Positions 63,600 through 64,000 of a stretch of 64,000 nucleotides of DNA are shown here, piece by piece (the first letter of the stretch is position 1; every line of letters starts with the position of its first letter). The position numbers and the translations under genes are program-made. The notes under the pieces are model-generated. The model made no database searches, had not been told where the DNA came from, and saw only the letters and a program-made list of their open reading frames with translations. Source of the stretch: Pseudarthrobacter sulfonivorans (GTDB taxonomy: Bacteria > Actinomycetota > Actinomycetes > Actinomycetales > Micrococcaceae). Location: positions 1 to 64,000 of the forward strand of contig NZ_JANFCZ010000005.1 in NCBI RefSeq assembly GCF_024391045.1, written 5' to 3'.

Positions 63600-64000
63600 G
63601 GCCTGCCTCCAACTGGTGTGATGGCGGATGGGAACTCGGGCGGCGGGGTGGGCTCAATGGCCTCGGACGCCTCGGCTTCCGGACCGCCTCGGGTGGCCGG
63701 AACCGCGCCAGTCCCGGTGGGGCGCGACGCCGTCGTGGTCGGTGCCGGTGCTGGTCCTGCACCGGCACCGATCCGCTCAACCCGTACCGCCGCGTTCTTG
63801 AACACCGGTTGCTTGGAGACAGGATCCCACTCGGTCAGGGTCAGCTCGTTGGCGGCCGTAGGGTGTTCCCCTGGTGTTCCGCCGGTGTCCCAGTAGCCGT
63901 AGTGGAAGGGGGCAAAAACCGTCCCGGGGCGGATGTCGGTGATCCGGACGGGCGCCTCAAGGCGACCCCGCCGGGACGTTACCCGCACCAGGTCGCCTTC
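63596..64000 (-). CDS. Molybdopterin oxidoreductase, C-terminal part (5' end outside window)
   Basis: The frame is open to the window edge; about 134 residues are visible. GDLVRVTSRRGRLEAPV, RPGTVFAPFHYGYWDTGG and ANELTLTEWDPVSKQPVFKNAAV belong to the C-terminal molybdopterin-dinucleotide-binding domain of the nitrate reductase/formate dehydrogenase-like family. A 55-residue Pro/Thr/Ala-rich tail follows. The FHYGYW block resembles assimilatory nitrate reductase-like actinobacterial enzymes. The modABC operon earlier in the window would supply its metal. Confidence 0.8.
   Translation of the reverse strand, partial: EGDLVRVTSRRGRLEAPVRITDIRPGTVFAPFHYGYWDTGGTPGEHPTAANELTLTEWDPVSKQPVFKNAAVRVERIGAGAGPAPAPTTTASRPTGTGAVPATRGGPEAEASEAIEPTPPPEFPSAITPVGGRP

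Overview
The window is 64 kb of high-GC DNA with dense genes, ATGA/GTGA-coupled operons, strong GGAGG-type ribosome sites, GTG/TTG starts and an HspR/HAIR heat-shock circuit. Together with the gene content (DinB2-type polymerase, SigL/SigD-like ECF sigma factors, paired SMR genes, DUF4031, YccF, WXG100 protein) this points to an actinobacterium, most likely Micrococcaceae (Arthrobacter/Pseudarthrobacter type). That placement is inference from protein style, not from a search. It looks chromosomal: no rRNA, CRISPR array, transposase or prophage genes were seen.

Layout. 1-7.3 kb: end of a C39-like peptidase gene, a DadA-type amino-acid dehydrogenase divergent from an Lrp regulator, a DinB2-like polymerase, an SDR and clpB. 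7.3-16.6 kb: a lipoprotein, a molybdate operon (HTH-Mop regulator, modA, modB, modC), a FAD-Rieske oxidoreductase divergent from a BBE-type flavoprotein, a DUF4031-HD fusion, YccF and a stand-alone trpF. 16.6-23.9 kb: HutD, a guanidine-III riboswitch in front of a paired SMR exporter, a P-loop kinase, an aldo/keto reductase, an MBL protein, a DEAD-box helicase with a leader-peptide/terminator 5' region, and a methyltransferase. 23.9-35 kb: an MFS exporter and an eight-gene, translationally coupled operon (livK-livG-livF-livH-livM, acyl-CoA synthetase, TetR, alpha/beta hydrolase), then a CynX-type MFS gene. 35-44.6 kb: trmB, a WXG100-headed protein with a small partner, DUF1206, two separate ECF sigma/anti-sigma modules with recognisable self-promoters, and a DMP19-like acidic protein. 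44.8-57.6 kb: a SWIM-SNF2 helicase, an HNH lipoprotein, amt, gdhA, pheA, a BCCT transporter and an aromatic-ring hydroxylase. 57.8-64 kb: a small membrane protein, the dnaK-grpE-dnaJ-hspR heat-shock operon, a repetitive acidic small protein, and the end of a molybdopterin oxidoreductase gene with a small partner.

How the parts connect. HspR encoded at 58.3 kb should repress its own operon through two HAIR palindromes near 62.55 kb, and clpB through a third at 7.28 kb. Molybdate uptake at 8-11 kb can feed the molybdoenzyme at the right edge. amt and gdhA form a nitrogen-assimilation pair. The liv/CoA-ligase operon looks like uptake plus CoA activation of an unknown carboxylate under its own TetR.

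Most notable signals: the guanidine-III riboswitch; the helicase leader ORF that overlaps an intrinsic terminator; a dispersed 62-63 nt palindrome sitting at gene ends in three full copies plus a half copy; a roughly 120 nt structured element between grpE and dnaJ; matched divergent ECF promoters; a DinB lacking the steric-gate aromatic; and two genes whose best start codons are ATT and ATC.
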